Assembly: GCA_947452995.1 (NCBI GenBank)
Contig: CANGEV010000006.1
Span: forward strand, 62,001 to 126,000
Source of the DNA: Chitinophagales bacterium
Lineage (GTDB): Bacteria; Bacteroidota; Bacteroidia; Chitinophagales; CAIODY01
Direction of reading: 5' to 3'
Length of the DNA: 64,000 nucleotides
This document shows, one piece after another, positions 35,759 through 44,949 of this stretch (position 1 is the stretch's first letter; each line of letters opens with the position of its first letter). The notes below the pieces were generated by a model. The model had not been told where the DNA came from. It made no database searches and saw only the letters and a list, made by a program, of their open reading frames with translations. A program made the translations under genes and the position numbers.

Positions 35759-36913
35759 TTAGTTCTTTACGAAGCGGCTACGAACGTTACCTTTGTTGGT
35801 TGTGAATTCGATAAGGTATAAGCCAGTGTTCAAGTTAGAAATATCCAAACGTGTATTGCTAGGAATGCTGTGTTGCACTAGCATACCGTTTACAGAATAG
35901 ATATTGATCGCATTTACTTGTGCATTGCTAATCGTCCAATTCAATACTTCAGAAGCAGGATTAGGAGCGATGTTGATGTTAATTTGATTTGCAGAAGGAA
36001 TTCCTGAAGCAGGGTTCAAGATGCTAACAGTGTGCATGCTATTACTGCTTGCGCCACGGTAAACATAGTAAGGAATACACATAGAGTCCATACAGTTGTT
36101 AGGACCATATACGGTCAAGCAAATCGTATAAAATCCTGCAGAAGCATAGGTATGCGTTGGGTAAGCAGTGTTAGATGTTGTACCATCACCCCAGCTCCAG
36201 ATGTATTGCAAGTTATTACCAAAAGACATATTATATCCCCAATAGTTATGTAATGAAGTAGTATCCGGGAATAGATAGAAAAATGCGTTACAAGAAGAAG
36301 AGGCCATTGTATTTAAACCAACTGGTGTATAGCCAGTACTTGCCACACAACCTGTAGAGTCCGTTACCCAGAGAGTTACCATTGCGTAAGTTCCTGTAGG
36401 AATAATAACAGTAGGATTCACCGCATTACCGCTATATAACATAACACCATTGATTGTGTCGAAGATACGCCAGTAGTAAGTGAAAGGCGCTACTGCGTTA
36501 GAGGATACAGGGGTGAATGTATAAAGGGTATCTTGATTAGCAACAGCATACGAAGCCATACAAGGATTACCAGGATTAGCTCCAGGGTTGCCTCCTACGC
36601 TATCGCACCAAGCATTATTGTTCGGGGTGCAGAATCCAGCTGAATCCATGATGGAGATACATGCGATAGGTACACCAGGCACGTTATAGGTATGTGTTAC
36701 AGTTGGCACATAGGTTGTTTGCGTAGTACCATCACCAAAGCTCCAGATATAAGCAAGTACACTGCCAACTGTTCCAGGAGCAACAATGTTCGTGGCATTG
36801 AATGTTCCTACACCATTGTTTAAAGTAGAGGTGAAGGTGGCGCCACATTGATTTTGGGCGAATGAAGCGCTTACACTTAAAATTAGAGCGAAACTTAGTA
36901 AAAGTTTTTTCAT
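35759..36913 (-). CDS. Secreted PKD-domain protein with T9SS type A sorting domain
   Basis: The 384-residue protein has a signal peptide (KKLLLSFALILSVSASFAQ) and PKD-like domains (YIWSFGDGTTQTTYVPTVTH, YIWSWGDGTTSNTAYPTHTY) near residues 30-95 and 235-290. A T9SS type A domain starts at INIAPNPASEVLNWTIS and ends in RSRFVKN. PKD domains usually give extended, protein- or glycan-binding surface structures. The gene has its own well-formed promoter and terminator, suggesting a separately and possibly strongly expressed exported protein. Confidence 0.88.
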   Translation of the reverse strand: MKKLLLSFALILSVSASFAQNQCGATFTSTLNNGVGTFNATNIVAPGTVGSVLAYIWSFGDGTTQTTYVPTVTHTYNVPGVPIACISIMDSAGFCTPNNNAWCDSVGGNPGANPGNPCMASYAVANQDTLYTFTPVSSNAVAPFTYYWRIFDTINGVMLYSGNAVNPTVIIPTGTYAMVTLWVTDSTGCVASTGYTPVGLNTMASSSCNAFFYLFPDTTSLHNYWGYNMSFGNNLQYIWSWGDGTTSNTAYPTHTYASAGFYTICLTVYGPNNCMDSMCIPYYVYRGASSNSMHTVSILNPASGIPSANQININIAPNPASEVLNWTISNAQVNAINIYSVNGMLVQHSIPSNTRLDISNLNTGLYLIEFTTNKGNVRSRFVKN

Positions 36914-36935
36914 GGTATAAAATTTTTAGGTGTTC

Positions 36936-36965
36936 AAATATACTTATTTTTTCTTGTTTGGACAA
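36936..36965 (-). promoter_or_regulatory. Promoter of the PKD-domain gene: TTG-N19-TATATTTG
   Basis: Read on the minus strand, TTG (36965-36963) is followed after 19 nt by TATATTTG (36943-36936), matching both Bacteroidota promoter elements at normal spacing. The -7 element ends 22 nt before the ATG at 36913. Confidence 0.75.
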
Positions 36966-37082
36966 TAGTAGCAATAGAGAATCTTAACCTTTGATATTCA
37001 GTGAAAAAGCTTATTTCATCGGTTAATCGGGAAATTAACTCAGATAATTTATGTTGTTTTGCATAGCTAAAACATTACATGA

Positions 37083-37880
37083 ATGAAAAAAATTATCCTC
37101 TCTTTTGTAGCGATTGCTACGGGTGTTGCATTAATGGCTTCACAAATTCAAGCAAGTTCTAACGGACGTTCTAATTTAACTGGCGGTGCAGGTCAATCGA
37201 CTTGTTCTAACTGTCATGGTTCTGCTGGTGCCGGCGGGTCTGTTGCTTTGACAAGTGATATTCCTGCAGGGGGATATACACCTGGTACCACCTATCATAT
37301 GACTGCTACCGTTACCTATTCTGGTCGCTCTTGCTTCGGTATAGATTTGATTGCTTTGAATTCTTCTAATGCTTCAACAGGGACTATCACCGTTACGGAT
37401 GCTTCGTATACTAAAACAGTTACTTCCGCTTCTAAAGTTAATTTAGAACAAAAGACGCCTAAGCCAACTGGAACATTTACATTCGACTGGACAGCTCCTG
37501 TAGCTGGTACTGGAAATGTAACCTTCTATTTTGCTGGCTTGGCGGCTAATAACAACGGTACAGATGATGGTGGCGATTATACCTATACAGGTAACAAGCT
37601 ATATGCAGAAAATGTAGGCGGTTCTAGCGGAATCGAAGCTATCCAAGCAACTGCAAGTGTGTTCCCTAACCCAGCTTCAGCACAATTGACTGTTAAATCG
37701 AATATTCAATCAACTGCTGTAATCAGCGTATTGGATATGAATGGTCGTTTGATGCAACAGACAAGCGTAGCGAACGCTGCTCAATTCGATTTAAATATTG
37801 CTGACCTAAACGCAGGTGTTTATTTCGTACAAGTGCAAGGTGCTGGTAAAACAGCAAACGTACGTTTTGTAAAGAACTAA
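37083..37880 (+). CDS. Secreted protein with CxxCH motif (choice-of-anchor V / reeler-like) and T9SS type A domain
   Basis: The 265-residue protein has a signal peptide (to about residue 24). Then comes GGAGQSTCSNCHGSAGAGG, where CSNCH forms a CxxCH heme-c-like motif, and a beta-sandwich resembling the choice-of-anchor V / reeler region (about 55-180). The C-terminus, from SVFPNPASAQLTVKSN to VRFVKN, is a type A T9SS sorting domain. Choice-of-anchor V proteins are known for an N-terminal CxxCH; whether heme is bound is not established here. The gene ends in a G+C-rich terminator. Confidence 0.82.
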   Translation: MKKIILSFVAIATGVALMASQIQASSNGRSNLTGGAGQSTCSNCHGSAGAGGSVALTSDIPAGGYTPGTTYHMTATVTYSGRSCFGIDLIALNSSNASTGTITVTDASYTKTVTSASKVNLEQKTPKPTGTFTFDWTAPVAGTGNVTFYFAGLAANNNGTDDGGDYTYTGNKLYAENVGGSSGIEAIQATASVFPNPASAQLTVKSNIQSTAVISVLDMNGRLMQQTSVANAAQFDLNIADLNAGVYFVQVQGAGKTANVRFVKN

Positions 37881-37899
37881 TTTCTAGTTAATAAAAGGG

Positions 37900-37934
37900 A
37901 GCCCCGTCCGCCGTTTGGTGGGCGGGGCTTTTTT
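37900..37934 (+). terminator. Strong intrinsic terminator after the CxxCH protein gene
   Basis: A 13-bp stem AGCCCCGTCCGCC / GGTGGGCGGGGCT with two G-U pairs and a GTTT loop, followed by six T. It begins 20 nt after the stop codon. Confidence 0.9.
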
Positions 37935-38020
37935 GTTGATAAAGAGAGGGTTGGTGCAAAACTACACTCCTTTATTTTCTCGAAATTTAGTATTCTTGCA
38001 GTACTAAAAACAGCGTAACA

Positions 38021-38740
38021 ATGACCGTCGACGTATTCATTCCTTGTTTTGTGGATCAACTATATCCTGATACGGCTTTCAATATGATTAAAGTATTGGA
38101 AAAGGCCGGCTGTAAGGTGAATTATAACGACAAACAAACTTGTTGCGGTCAGCCTGCTTTTAACTCTGGTTTTTGGGAAGAGGCGCGTAGTGTCGGCACG
38201 AAATTTATTAAAGATTTTGAAGGGAATAATCCCATTGTAACGCCAAGTGCTTCTTGCTGTGGTTACGTTAGAAACTATTATGGCAAGTTGTTTGAGAACT
38301 CCGCAATGCATAATACGTCGCGTAATGTTGGTAAGAACATATATGAGTTTTCCGAGTTTATGGTTAATATCTTAAAGGTTACAGATGTAGGAGCTATCCT
38401 TCCAGGGAAAGCTACTTTTCACGATAGCTGTGCAGGTTTGCGTGAATGTAAAATCAAGGCTGAGCCACGTCAGTTGTTGAATAATGTACAAGGCTTGGAA
38501 TTAGTTGAAATGGTTGATACGGATACCTGTTGTGGATTTGGAGGCACGTTCACCGTAAAATTCCCGGATATTTCTAACGGGATGGCCACGCAAAAGGTTG
38601 AAAACGCCCTTGCTACCGAAGCCGAGTATATCATCAGTACCGATATGAGCTGTTTAATGCACTTGCAAGGGAAGATTAACAAGGACAATTTGCCTATTAA
38701 GACAATGCACTTGGCAGATGTCTTGGCAATGGGCTGGTAG
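38021..38740 (+). CDS. lutA: (Fe-S)-binding protein with two CCG domains, LutA/YkgE-like
   Basis: The 239-residue protein has two cysteine-rich CCG modules: TCCGQPAFNSG with SASCCGYV in the first half and FHDSCAGLREC with DTCCGFGGTF in the second. This arrangement is that of LutA/YkgE, the CCG-domain subunit of the lactate-oxidising LutABC complex and of related heterodisulfide-reductase-type proteins. No lutB or lutC lies next to it in the window, so either the partners are elsewhere or it serves another oxidoreductase. Family firm; gene symbol is by similarity only. Confidence 0.85.
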   Translation: MTVDVFIPCFVDQLYPDTAFNMIKVLEKAGCKVNYNDKQTCCGQPAFNSGFWEEARSVGTKFIKDFEGNNPIVTPSASCCGYVRNYYGKLFENSAMHNTSRNVGKNIYEFSEFMVNILKVTDVGAILPGKATFHDSCAGLRECKIKAEPRQLLNNVQGLELVEMVDTDTCCGFGGTFTVKFPDISNGMATQKVENALATEAEYIISTDMSCLMHLQGKINKDNLPIKTMHLADVLAMGW

Positions 38741-38769
38741 GCTTCAAATGCCTTCTCAGAAGCAAGGTG

Positions 38770-38777
38770 TATATTTG
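38770..38777 (+). promoter_or_regulatory. Candidate -7 element for the SGNH-MBOAT operon
   Basis: TATATTTG is an exact TAnnTTTG match 84 nt before the first ATG of the operon (38862). No convincing -33 element was seen. The long leader contains no obvious structure. Confidence 0.4.
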
Positions 38778-38861
38778 CTTAAACAATGCGCATCCCCCTG
38801 CTAATTAGTTTTTTATATAGGCCAAATGCTTCTCCTAAATTGCTGAGGCAATCAGCGACCT

Positions 38862-40256
38862 ATGACCGCCCCATTACCCGAAGAATCACCTAAGCCTTTC
38901 AAGCCTTTTTGGCTCGTATTATTTGTTTTTATATTTTGTTTAGCGTTAAGTTTTTTACCGCGAAGCTTTCATCTTTTTGGGGTGGAGTGGAAACAGATTA
39001 GTATTATTTCTGATTTTAAAAAAGAACAAATTGCAACGGATAGTTTACCTATTAATTTAGATTCTCTAGCCGAAGCGATTGCTAAAGCTTCGGATACGAT
39101 TAAGTTTGATGGAACGCCTTTATTGAATTTTGGTAAAGGAAAGGATTTGAAAGATATTAGCAATTTTGTTGTTGCGTTACAAAAAGCAAAAAAGAAAAAA
39201 GGGAAGGCGCGCATCTTATGGTTTGGCGACTCGATGGTAGAGGGTGACTTATTCGTAGAAGAGTGGCGTAAGCGCATGCAAGATACCTTCGGAGGACATG
39301 GAGTGGGTTGGGTACCGATTGTTTCTGTGGTTGAGAATTTTCGTCTAACGATACGTACCCAACATTCAGACGACTGGAAGCATGTGAGTATTTTAAATAA
39401 AGAAAACAGTCATCATGCACTCGGTTTGGATGGCGAAGCATTTATACCGTCGGAAGGTAGTTGGGTGAAATACACGGCAGTTAATCGACCGCACTTGGAT
39501 TATTTTGAAGAGGCTTATGTTTTGGTATATGCACCGCAAGGCGGCTTCGAAATGCAAGTAAGTATCGGTGATTCAGTGGTTCGCATCCCTGTCGAAGCAA
39601 AGCCTACCTTGCAAAAGATTAAATTATTTAGCGGAGTACATATTAAACAAACAACGCTCGCGTTTAATAGTATTTCATCTGAAACATGGATTTATGGTGT
39701 GTCCTTTGAATCGGCTCAGGGTGTATTTATTGACAATATGGGATTGCGTGGATCAACTGGTCTTTTCTTAGGTAATATTAATCCTGCAAGTTTAAACACG
39801 GATTGGGTAACGGAGCATCCATATGATTTAATCGTTTTAGAATATGGATTGAATGTGATGAAGAAAGAGGCGAAGAATTATATATGGTTTATTAAAAGCT
39901 TTAATAAGACTCTTGAACGATTGCAAGCATTATATCCTAACACAACGATTGTTTTAATGGGTGTTGGCGATCGTAGTGAAAAAATAAATGGATCTTATCA
40001 AACCATGCCGATGTTAACACAGTTCATTCAGCTGCAACAACAAATGGCTGTCGAACATCATTTGTTTTTCTGGAGCATTTATAATGCTATGGGAGGCGAT
40101 GGAAGTATGCAAAATTGGGCTTTTCAAAAGCCTAGTCTAGCGAATAAAGACTTCACTCATATCAATGCACGTGGCGGACAAGTATTAGGTGATAAGTTGT
40201 TTGATGCCTGTCTTTTTGAATTTAATCGTCAACGCAAACGTATTCCTAATGAATAA
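38862..40256 (+). CDS. SGNH-hydrolase-like membrane-anchored protein, first of a pair
   Basis: The 464-residue protein has one N-terminal membrane segment (about 15-35), placing the rest in the periplasm. SGNH blocks are visible: WFGDSMVEGD (block I, nucleophile serine), VLEYGLNVM (block III-like Gly/Asn) and KDFTHINARG (Asp/His block V). A middle beta-rich domain (about 170-300) separates block I from the rest, as in AlgX/AlgJ-like or PatB-like O-acetyl transfer proteins. Together with the second SGNH protein and the MBOAT protein downstream it should transfer or remove acyl groups on a periplasmic glycan. It overlaps the next gene by 8 nt. Confidence 0.82.
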   Translation: MTAPLPEESPKPFKPFWLVLFVFIFCLALSFLPRSFHLFGVEWKQISIISDFKKEQIATDSLPINLDSLAEAIAKASDTIKFDGTPLLNFGKGKDLKDISNFVVALQKAKKKKGKARILWFGDSMVEGDLFVEEWRKRMQDTFGGHGVGWVPIVSVVENFRLTIRTQHSDDWKHVSILNKENSHHALGLDGEAFIPSEGSWVKYTAVNRPHLDYFEEAYVLVYAPQGGFEMQVSIGDSVVRIPVEAKPTLQKIKLFSGVHIKQTTLAFNSISSETWIYGVSFESAQGVFIDNMGLRGSTGLFLGNINPASLNTDWVTEHPYDLIVLEYGLNVMKKEAKNYIWFIKSFNKTLERLQALYPNTTIVLMGVGDRSEKINGSYQTMPMLTQFIQLQQQMAVEHHLFFWSIYNAMGGDGSMQNWAFQKPSLANKDFTHINARGGQVLGDKLFDACLFEFNRQRKRIPNE

Positions 40257-41580
40257 GATGAAGTATTTATTTGTATTCTTGATTTTTGTCGGAGTCGCTA
40301 ATTCTTCATTGGCGTATAGTCAGGCAAAGAAGAGTACAGCAAAGAAAAAACAAGTGGCTAGTCATAAGGCCCCAGCAAAGAAGAAATCTCCTGCACATGC
40401 TTCGCATGCGACACCAGCAAGTGTCGTTTCAAAGGCCTTGTTTGATGCGAATTTAAATTTCATAGAAAATGATTTTGCCTTACGCCATTTCTATGAGCAG
40501 CTTGCATTGCTGGAGCAAGGGAAAATAAAACAAGTCCGAATTATTCATATAGGTGATTCGCATATTCAAGCAGATTTTTTTACGGGTACGGTACGCGACT
40601 CCTTGCAAAGGCGTTTCGGAAGTGCAGGACGTGGTTTATATTTTCCATATCATACAGCAGGAACGAATGGTCCGGATGCAGTGAAAGATAGGGCAAGTGA
40701 AGCAGCATGGAAGATGAAGCGTTGTGCTTTCCCGAATCAACCGATGCCGATTGGATTAATGGGTATTACCTTAGAAGTTGCTCAAGACGCCTATATTGAT
40801 GTGTATGTAAGAGAAGAGGATAGTGGAGCCTTATTTGATGAATTGCGGGTATTTTCTGACGATGCGTCGAAGTTGGAATTGACAGTGCTGTCGGCAGATG
40901 GAAGTACCCGTTATGCTTCGCAAGGGGCACCGAATGAAAAGAAAAAGCATTTAAGGGAGTATGGTCTTGGGGATTTAAAATCCGCTATACGCATTCAATT
41001 GGAGCCACAAAGAGCGGATTCAGTTGCTGCCGTACATTTATATGGTGTGCAACTAAATAATTCGAAGGCGCATGGCGTACAATACAATATGATTGGTGTG
41101 AATGGTGCTAAATTTTCAGATTACAATGCGGCGCGCTATTTCTTCTCGCAATTGGAATATGTGCCGGCAGATTTAATAATCGTTTCCTTAGGGACGAATG
41201 AAGCCTTGAGCTTAACCTATGCTGCCGACTCTATGTATATGGCTTTAGATCAGTTTTACAAGAAGCTTAGGCAAGTTCAACCCAGCTGTTCTATATTATT
41301 TACTTCTCCTCCAGATACCTACTATCAACATACACAAGCTAACCCGCATACGGCTGAAATTGTAGAAATAGAAAGAAGATATGCCATCGCACATGATTGT
41401 GGCTTTTGGGACTTTTATACGATAATGGGCGGCTTAGGTAGCGTTGTGAATTGGTATAAGCAAGGGATGGGAAATAAAGATTTGGTGCATTTTCTCCGAC
41501 CCGGTTATCAGAAGCAAGGACAGCTCTTGTATAGCGCTTTGATGAATGCGTATGAGCAAAATATAGAAGTTAAAAAATAA
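40249..41580 (+). CDS. Exported SGNH-hydrolase-like protein with Lys/Ala-rich linker, second of the pair
   Basis: I start at ATG 40249 (443 residues); ATG 40258 is equally possible and gives the signal peptide MKYLFVFLIFVGVANSSLA. After it comes a basic low-complexity linker rich in Lys, Ala and His (about residues 27-60). The SGNH blocks are IIHIGDSHIQADFF, VSLGTNEALS and KDLVHFLRPGY. A beta-rich insert lies between blocks I and III as in the preceding protein, suggesting an old duplication. It lies between the first SGNH gene (8 nt overlap) and the MBOAT gene (5 nt gap), so it belongs to a glycan acylation machine. Confidence 0.82.
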   Translation: MNKMKYLFVFLIFVGVANSSLAYSQAKKSTAKKKQVASHKAPAKKKSPAHASHATPASVVSKALFDANLNFIENDFALRHFYEQLALLEQGKIKQVRIIHIGDSHIQADFFTGTVRDSLQRRFGSAGRGLYFPYHTAGTNGPDAVKDRASEAAWKMKRCAFPNQPMPIGLMGITLEVAQDAYIDVYVREEDSGALFDELRVFSDDASKLELTVLSADGSTRYASQGAPNEKKKHLREYGLGDLKSAIRIQLEPQRADSVAAVHLYGVQLNNSKAHGVQYNMIGVNGAKFSDYNAARYFFSQLEYVPADLIIVSLGTNEALSLTYAADSMYMALDQFYKKLRQVQPSCSILFTSPPDTYYQHTQANPHTAEIVEIERRYAIAHDCGFWDFYTIMGGLGSVVNWYKQGMGNKDLVHFLRPGYQKQGQLLYSALMNAYEQNIEVKK

Positions 41581-41585
41581 TTAAT

Positions 41586-43043
41586 ATGTGGGCGCAGTTA
41601 ATCGACTATTTAAAATTTGACCCTAAACAGCCATTGATATTTAATACAGGTTTGTTTCTGTATTTGTTTTTGATATTATTGTTTTTCTATCAATTTGTCT
41701 ACAAGCGTAAGAAGGCTAGGATCCTTTATCTAACGATATTTTCTTTGTTCTTTTACTATAAGAGTGGAGGCTGGTATTTTCTATTATTAATAGGCTCGAC
41801 GATTACAGACTATGTCTTGGCTAATTTAATTTATAAGTCGAAGGAACAACGTCGCAAGACTTTGTTTTTAATGATTAGCTTGATTATAAATTTAGGGCTC
41901 TTAGCGTATTTTAAGTACACGAATTTTTTGGTGTCTATTGTGAATGATGCTTTAAAATCACATGTTAAATTTATAGATGTTATTCTTCCTGTTGGAATAA
42001 GCTTTTATACGTTCCAAGTATTGAGTTATACGATTGATATTTATCGTGGGCAGTTAAAGCCCGCCAAGAGCATTTGGGACTTTGGTTTTTATATTTCCTT
42101 CTTCCCGCATTTAGTTGCTGGTCCGATCGTACGCGCAAAAGATTTTTTACCGCAGATAGGCCTAGACATTAAGTTGTCAAAGCGTGATATCGGGCAGGCT
42201 TTGTTTTTGATAATGACCGGTCTTTTTAAGAAGGCAATTATCAGTGATTATATCAGTATCAACTTTGTGGATCGTATTTTTGATAATCCTACACTATATT
42301 CCGGGACGGAAAATTTGTTAGGTGTTTATGGTTATGCCATGCAGATTTACTGCGACTTTTCAGGATACAGTGACATGGCTATAGGTGTGGCTTTGTTGAT
42401 GGGGTATCGACTAGGAATAAATTTCGACTCTCCTTATCAATCGACTAGTATTACGGAGTTCTGGCGTCGTTGGCATATTAGTTTGAGTAGTTGGCTACGT
42501 GATTATTTATATATTCCATTAGGAGGGAATCGTAAGGGAAAAATAAGACAGTATTTCAACTTGATGATGACGATGGTATTGGGAGGCTTGTGGCATGGGG
42601 CTTCTTGGAATTTTATCGTTTGGGGGACAATGCATGGCATGATGTTGGCGATTGATAAATTGCGTATGGAGTATTTACCGGCGATGAAGGGAAGAATATG
42701 GAGTGTCTTGGGTTGGATATTTACTTTTCATTTTGTTGCCTTTTGTTGGATCTTTTTTAGATCGCCCGACTTCGAAACATCTTGGCAAGTAATACATCAA
42801 ATTGAAACGGGTATTCAATGGAATTTGTTGGTGCAGTGGTTTAATGCGTATACTTTATTGGCGATAATGTTGGTGTTTGCCTATGCAACACATGCTTTAC
42901 CAAATCGCTTTAACGAGTGGGTGACAGAGCGTTTAGGGAAAACGAATTTGTTAGTGCAAGCCTTATTAGTGGTTGGTTTGATTTTCCTTGTTATGCAAGT
43001 AAAGACCAGCGATATACAGCCGTTTATTTATTTTCAGTTCTGA
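41586..43043 (+). CDS. MBOAT-family O-acyltransferase (AlgI/DltB/PatA-like)
   Basis: The 485-residue integral membrane protein has about 11 hydrophobic segments. Family motifs include PVGISFYTFQVLSYTIDIYR, FFPHLVAGPIVRAKDFLPQ, CDFSGYSDMAIG, EFWRRWHISLSSWLRDYLYI with PLGGN, and the catalytic-histidine motif GLWHGASWNFIVWG. Such proteins pass acyl groups across the membrane to a periplasmic SGNH partner, as AlgI does for AlgJ/AlgX in alginate acetylation. Here two SGNH proteins precede it in the same operon. The acceptor polymer is not evident. Confidence 0.95.
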   Translation: MWAQLIDYLKFDPKQPLIFNTGLFLYLFLILLFFYQFVYKRKKARILYLTIFSLFFYYKSGGWYFLLLIGSTITDYVLANLIYKSKEQRRKTLFLMISLIINLGLLAYFKYTNFLVSIVNDALKSHVKFIDVILPVGISFYTFQVLSYTIDIYRGQLKPAKSIWDFGFYISFFPHLVAGPIVRAKDFLPQIGLDIKLSKRDIGQALFLIMTGLFKKAIISDYISINFVDRIFDNPTLYSGTENLLGVYGYAMQIYCDFSGYSDMAIGVALLMGYRLGINFDSPYQSTSITEFWRRWHISLSSWLRDYLYIPLGGNRKGKIRQYFNLMMTMVLGGLWHGASWNFIVWGTMHGMMLAIDKLRMEYLPAMKGRIWSVLGWIFTFHFVAFCWIFFRSPDFETSWQVIHQIETGIQWNLLVQWFNAYTLLAIMLVFAYATHALPNRFNEWVTERLGKTNLLVQALLVVGLIFLVMQVKTSDIQPFIYFQF

Positions 43044-43056
43044 TAAGTAGAAAGAA

Positions 43057-44229
43057 TTATTTATTATCAATGATTGCTTGAGCTTTTAAATAATCAGCGT
43101 AGTAACTTTTATTATAGATTATTTGTAATTGTTCGATACGAAGTGAGTCCGAAAATTTGGATAGGTATTGCTTAAACTTGTTATCGTATTCAAGAATGAG
43201 TTTGTTTCGGAGTTGAATCAACTCATTTTTGCTAAGGTGTTCCTGTGATTGTATGAACGGTTGGATAAATCGAAAGGTGTCTAAATTTAAAATAGGCTCT
43301 TTTTTGCTGAAAGATTTGGTTTGAATTTCTGTTGGTTGCTTAAATCCTTCTCTTGAGGAATTTTCTTGTTTTGGTGTTTTGCTAATGCTGATGTTAGGAA
43401 GTTTATCTAAAATATATTGTTTCGTTAGCCAATATCTATAAGTTCCAACAATCAGCATTATGCACATAGCTAACGCGAGCCAGCGTTTTTCTGTTTTGAA
43501 ACGAGATTCCGCATTATTTTTTTTAATCCATTGCAACGCATTCTCTAATGTTAGGGAATATTTATTTTCGATTATAAAACGACTAAATGGATTGAATGAA
43601 ATAAGTTTATCTTCTTCCTTGATATGTAACAAACTACCTATAATTCTTACAAGACTAAAAAGTAGTTGGGCATCTCCTATAAGTGCTTTGTTATAAAAGT
43701 TGTTTCGACCACCATGAACCGTTGAAAAATCTTTCGTGTTGGCAATACCAAAGTCTATTAAGTAATACTTATTTAAATGGTGATTGTATATAATGTTTCC
43801 AGGATGAAGATCGCCATAAGTTATATCCTTGTGTTTTAAATAAATTAATGTTTGTAGAATTTGCTCGCTTAGACTATCTATCTCAGCATTGTCTATATCT
43901 CGGTCATGAGTGCTTTGAACTTTGTTTTCAAGGCTCGTACCTTCAATATACTCGGTATAAAGTAGGCATCTATTTTGGTCCTCCTTGAGAAAATAATATT
44001 TCGGGATATTGGGGTGATTGCATTGCAATCCAATAGTAAATTCTTTACGAAGTATATCATTCAGAAAAGAATCGTTGGAGAACTCCTCTCGTACTTCTTT
44101 TCTAATCATCCATTGTAAGCCAACACGAACCTTAAATAATTTGTAGTAGGTACTTTGTGCGATTAATTCTTCAAATTCATCCGCTGTGGTGGAATGGAAT
44201 GAAGATTGACTATCGCTGGGTTGTGTCAT
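43057..44229 (-). CDS. Protein-kinase-fold protein with C-terminal membrane anchor
   Basis: The 390-residue protein has a kinase fold at about 25-235. A lysine in MIRKEV (about K44), the glutamate in RKEF (about E63), the catalytic loop YGDLHPGNIIY (D140, N145) and DFG (159-161) are present, so it may be active although no clear glycine-rich loop is seen. One membrane helix (about 249-267) is followed by a periplasmic tail of about 120 residues. It is co-oriented with a small putative regulator (25 nt gap) and near a DnaJ-zinc-finger/TerB membrane protein transcribed divergently. Hanks-type Ser/Thr kinase is the best guess; a lipid or sugar kinase is possible. Confidence 0.75.
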   Translation of the reverse strand: MTQPSDSQSSFHSTTADEFEELIAQSTYYKLFKVRVGLQWMIRKEVREEFSNDSFLNDILRKEFTIGLQCNHPNIPKYYFLKEDQNRCLLYTEYIEGTSLENKVQSTHDRDIDNAEIDSLSEQILQTLIYLKHKDITYGDLHPGNIIYNHHLNKYYLIDFGIANTKDFSTVHGGRNNFYNKALIGDAQLLFSLVRIIGSLLHIKEEDKLISFNPFSRFIIENKYSLTLENALQWIKKNNAESRFKTEKRWLALAMCIMLIVGTYRYWLTKQYILDKLPNISISKTPKQENSSREGFKQPTEIQTKSFSKKEPILNLDTFRFIQPFIQSQEHLSKNELIQLRNKLILEYDNKFKQYLSKFSDSLRIEQLQIIYNKSYYADYLKAQAIIDNK

Positions 44230-44254
44230 GCATTTTTAAATTAACTCTTTCAAG

Positions 44255-44821
44255 TTAATTAAGAATACTGAAAGAAACAATGCCTCCTTCTTTGCCGCCT
44301 ATAAATTTACCTAGTTGTTTGCTATTTCGAATGACAGTCTCACAGACAAGCGGATAACCTACCTCAAAACGATGAACCACAATAATGTCATTAGGCAACA
44401 ATTTGCTTTTTGAAGAATTCTTGACAATAAAATTGTGATTTTGCAAGTACTCGATAATTACTTCACGGTCTGGACTATATGCGATTTTAATCTCTTTGCC
44501 TTTTTCTAAGCTTGCTGCTAAAAGTAATGCATCCCCTTCAAAACTAGATCCGTCATGTAGTTCGATGTTATGGATTGCGGTATCCCAGCTTGTAAAGCCA
44601 GCATATTGTGCTAAAACATCTAGGGTGAATAATCGTGGCTTTTTGACTGTTTCTACAAGGCCGAAGACCCGTTTTAAGGTCGTTGCACTAATTTTTTCAT
44701 CACAGACTTTATTAATGTCTATAGATAGTGCTTCGCAATCCTTCGGATAGCGAATCGACTTACCAAATTTAAGCTCTATTCTATTTTTTAAAAACTCTGG
44801 AATCATTCTATTAAAATACAA
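44255..44821 (-). CDS. Uncharacterised small protein with a helical, possibly DNA-binding N-terminus
   Basis: The 188-residue protein has an N-terminal helical part with KISATTLKRVFGLVE and PRLFTLDVLAQYAGFTSWD, a pattern I recall from Bacteroidota proteins of unknown function where it looks like a helix-turn-helix or helical adaptor. The C-terminal half (about 105-188) is beta-rich and has no motif I recognise. ATG 44806 is an alternative start. A TAGATTTG element on the minus strand at 44905-44898 could be the promoter for this gene and the kinase downstream. Function unknown. Confidence 0.6.
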   Translation of the reverse strand: MYFNRMIPEFLKNRIELKFGKSIRYPKDCEALSIDINKVCDEKISATTLKRVFGLVETVKKPRLFTLDVLAQYAGFTSWDTAIHNIELHDGSSFEGDALLLAASLEKGKEIKIAYSPDREVIIEYLQNHNFIVKNSSKSKLLPNDIIVVHRFEVGYPLVCETVIRNSKQLGKFIGGKEGGIVSFSILN

Positions 44822-44897
44822 ACTTAAGATTTTCAGAGCTTTTAAGGCTTCAAATGAACAAAATGGATGAAATGGATAAGAGGCTTCTTAACCTTGG

Positions 44898-44905
44898 CAA
44901 ATCTA
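44898..44905 (-). promoter_or_regulatory. Candidate -7 element TAGATTTG for the regulator-kinase pair
   Basis: Exact TAnnTTTG match on the minus strand, 77 nt upstream of the ATG at 44821, inside the 128-nt divergent gap. No -33 TTG at the right distance was found. Confidence 0.4.
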
Positions 44906-44949
44906 GAGATTACTTTAGTAATGTTAATGAATTAAAAAACTAAATTTTA

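Noticed and set aside
37877-38059. Minus-strand open frame of 60 codons over the terminator at 37900-37934
   Set aside because: It spans a strong hairpin terminator and the start of the LutA-like gene, and its product resembles nothing.
40330-40440. Lys/Ala-rich stretch considered as a histone H1-like gene
   Set aside because: It follows a signal peptide and continues in frame into an SGNH domain, so it is a linker of an exported protein.
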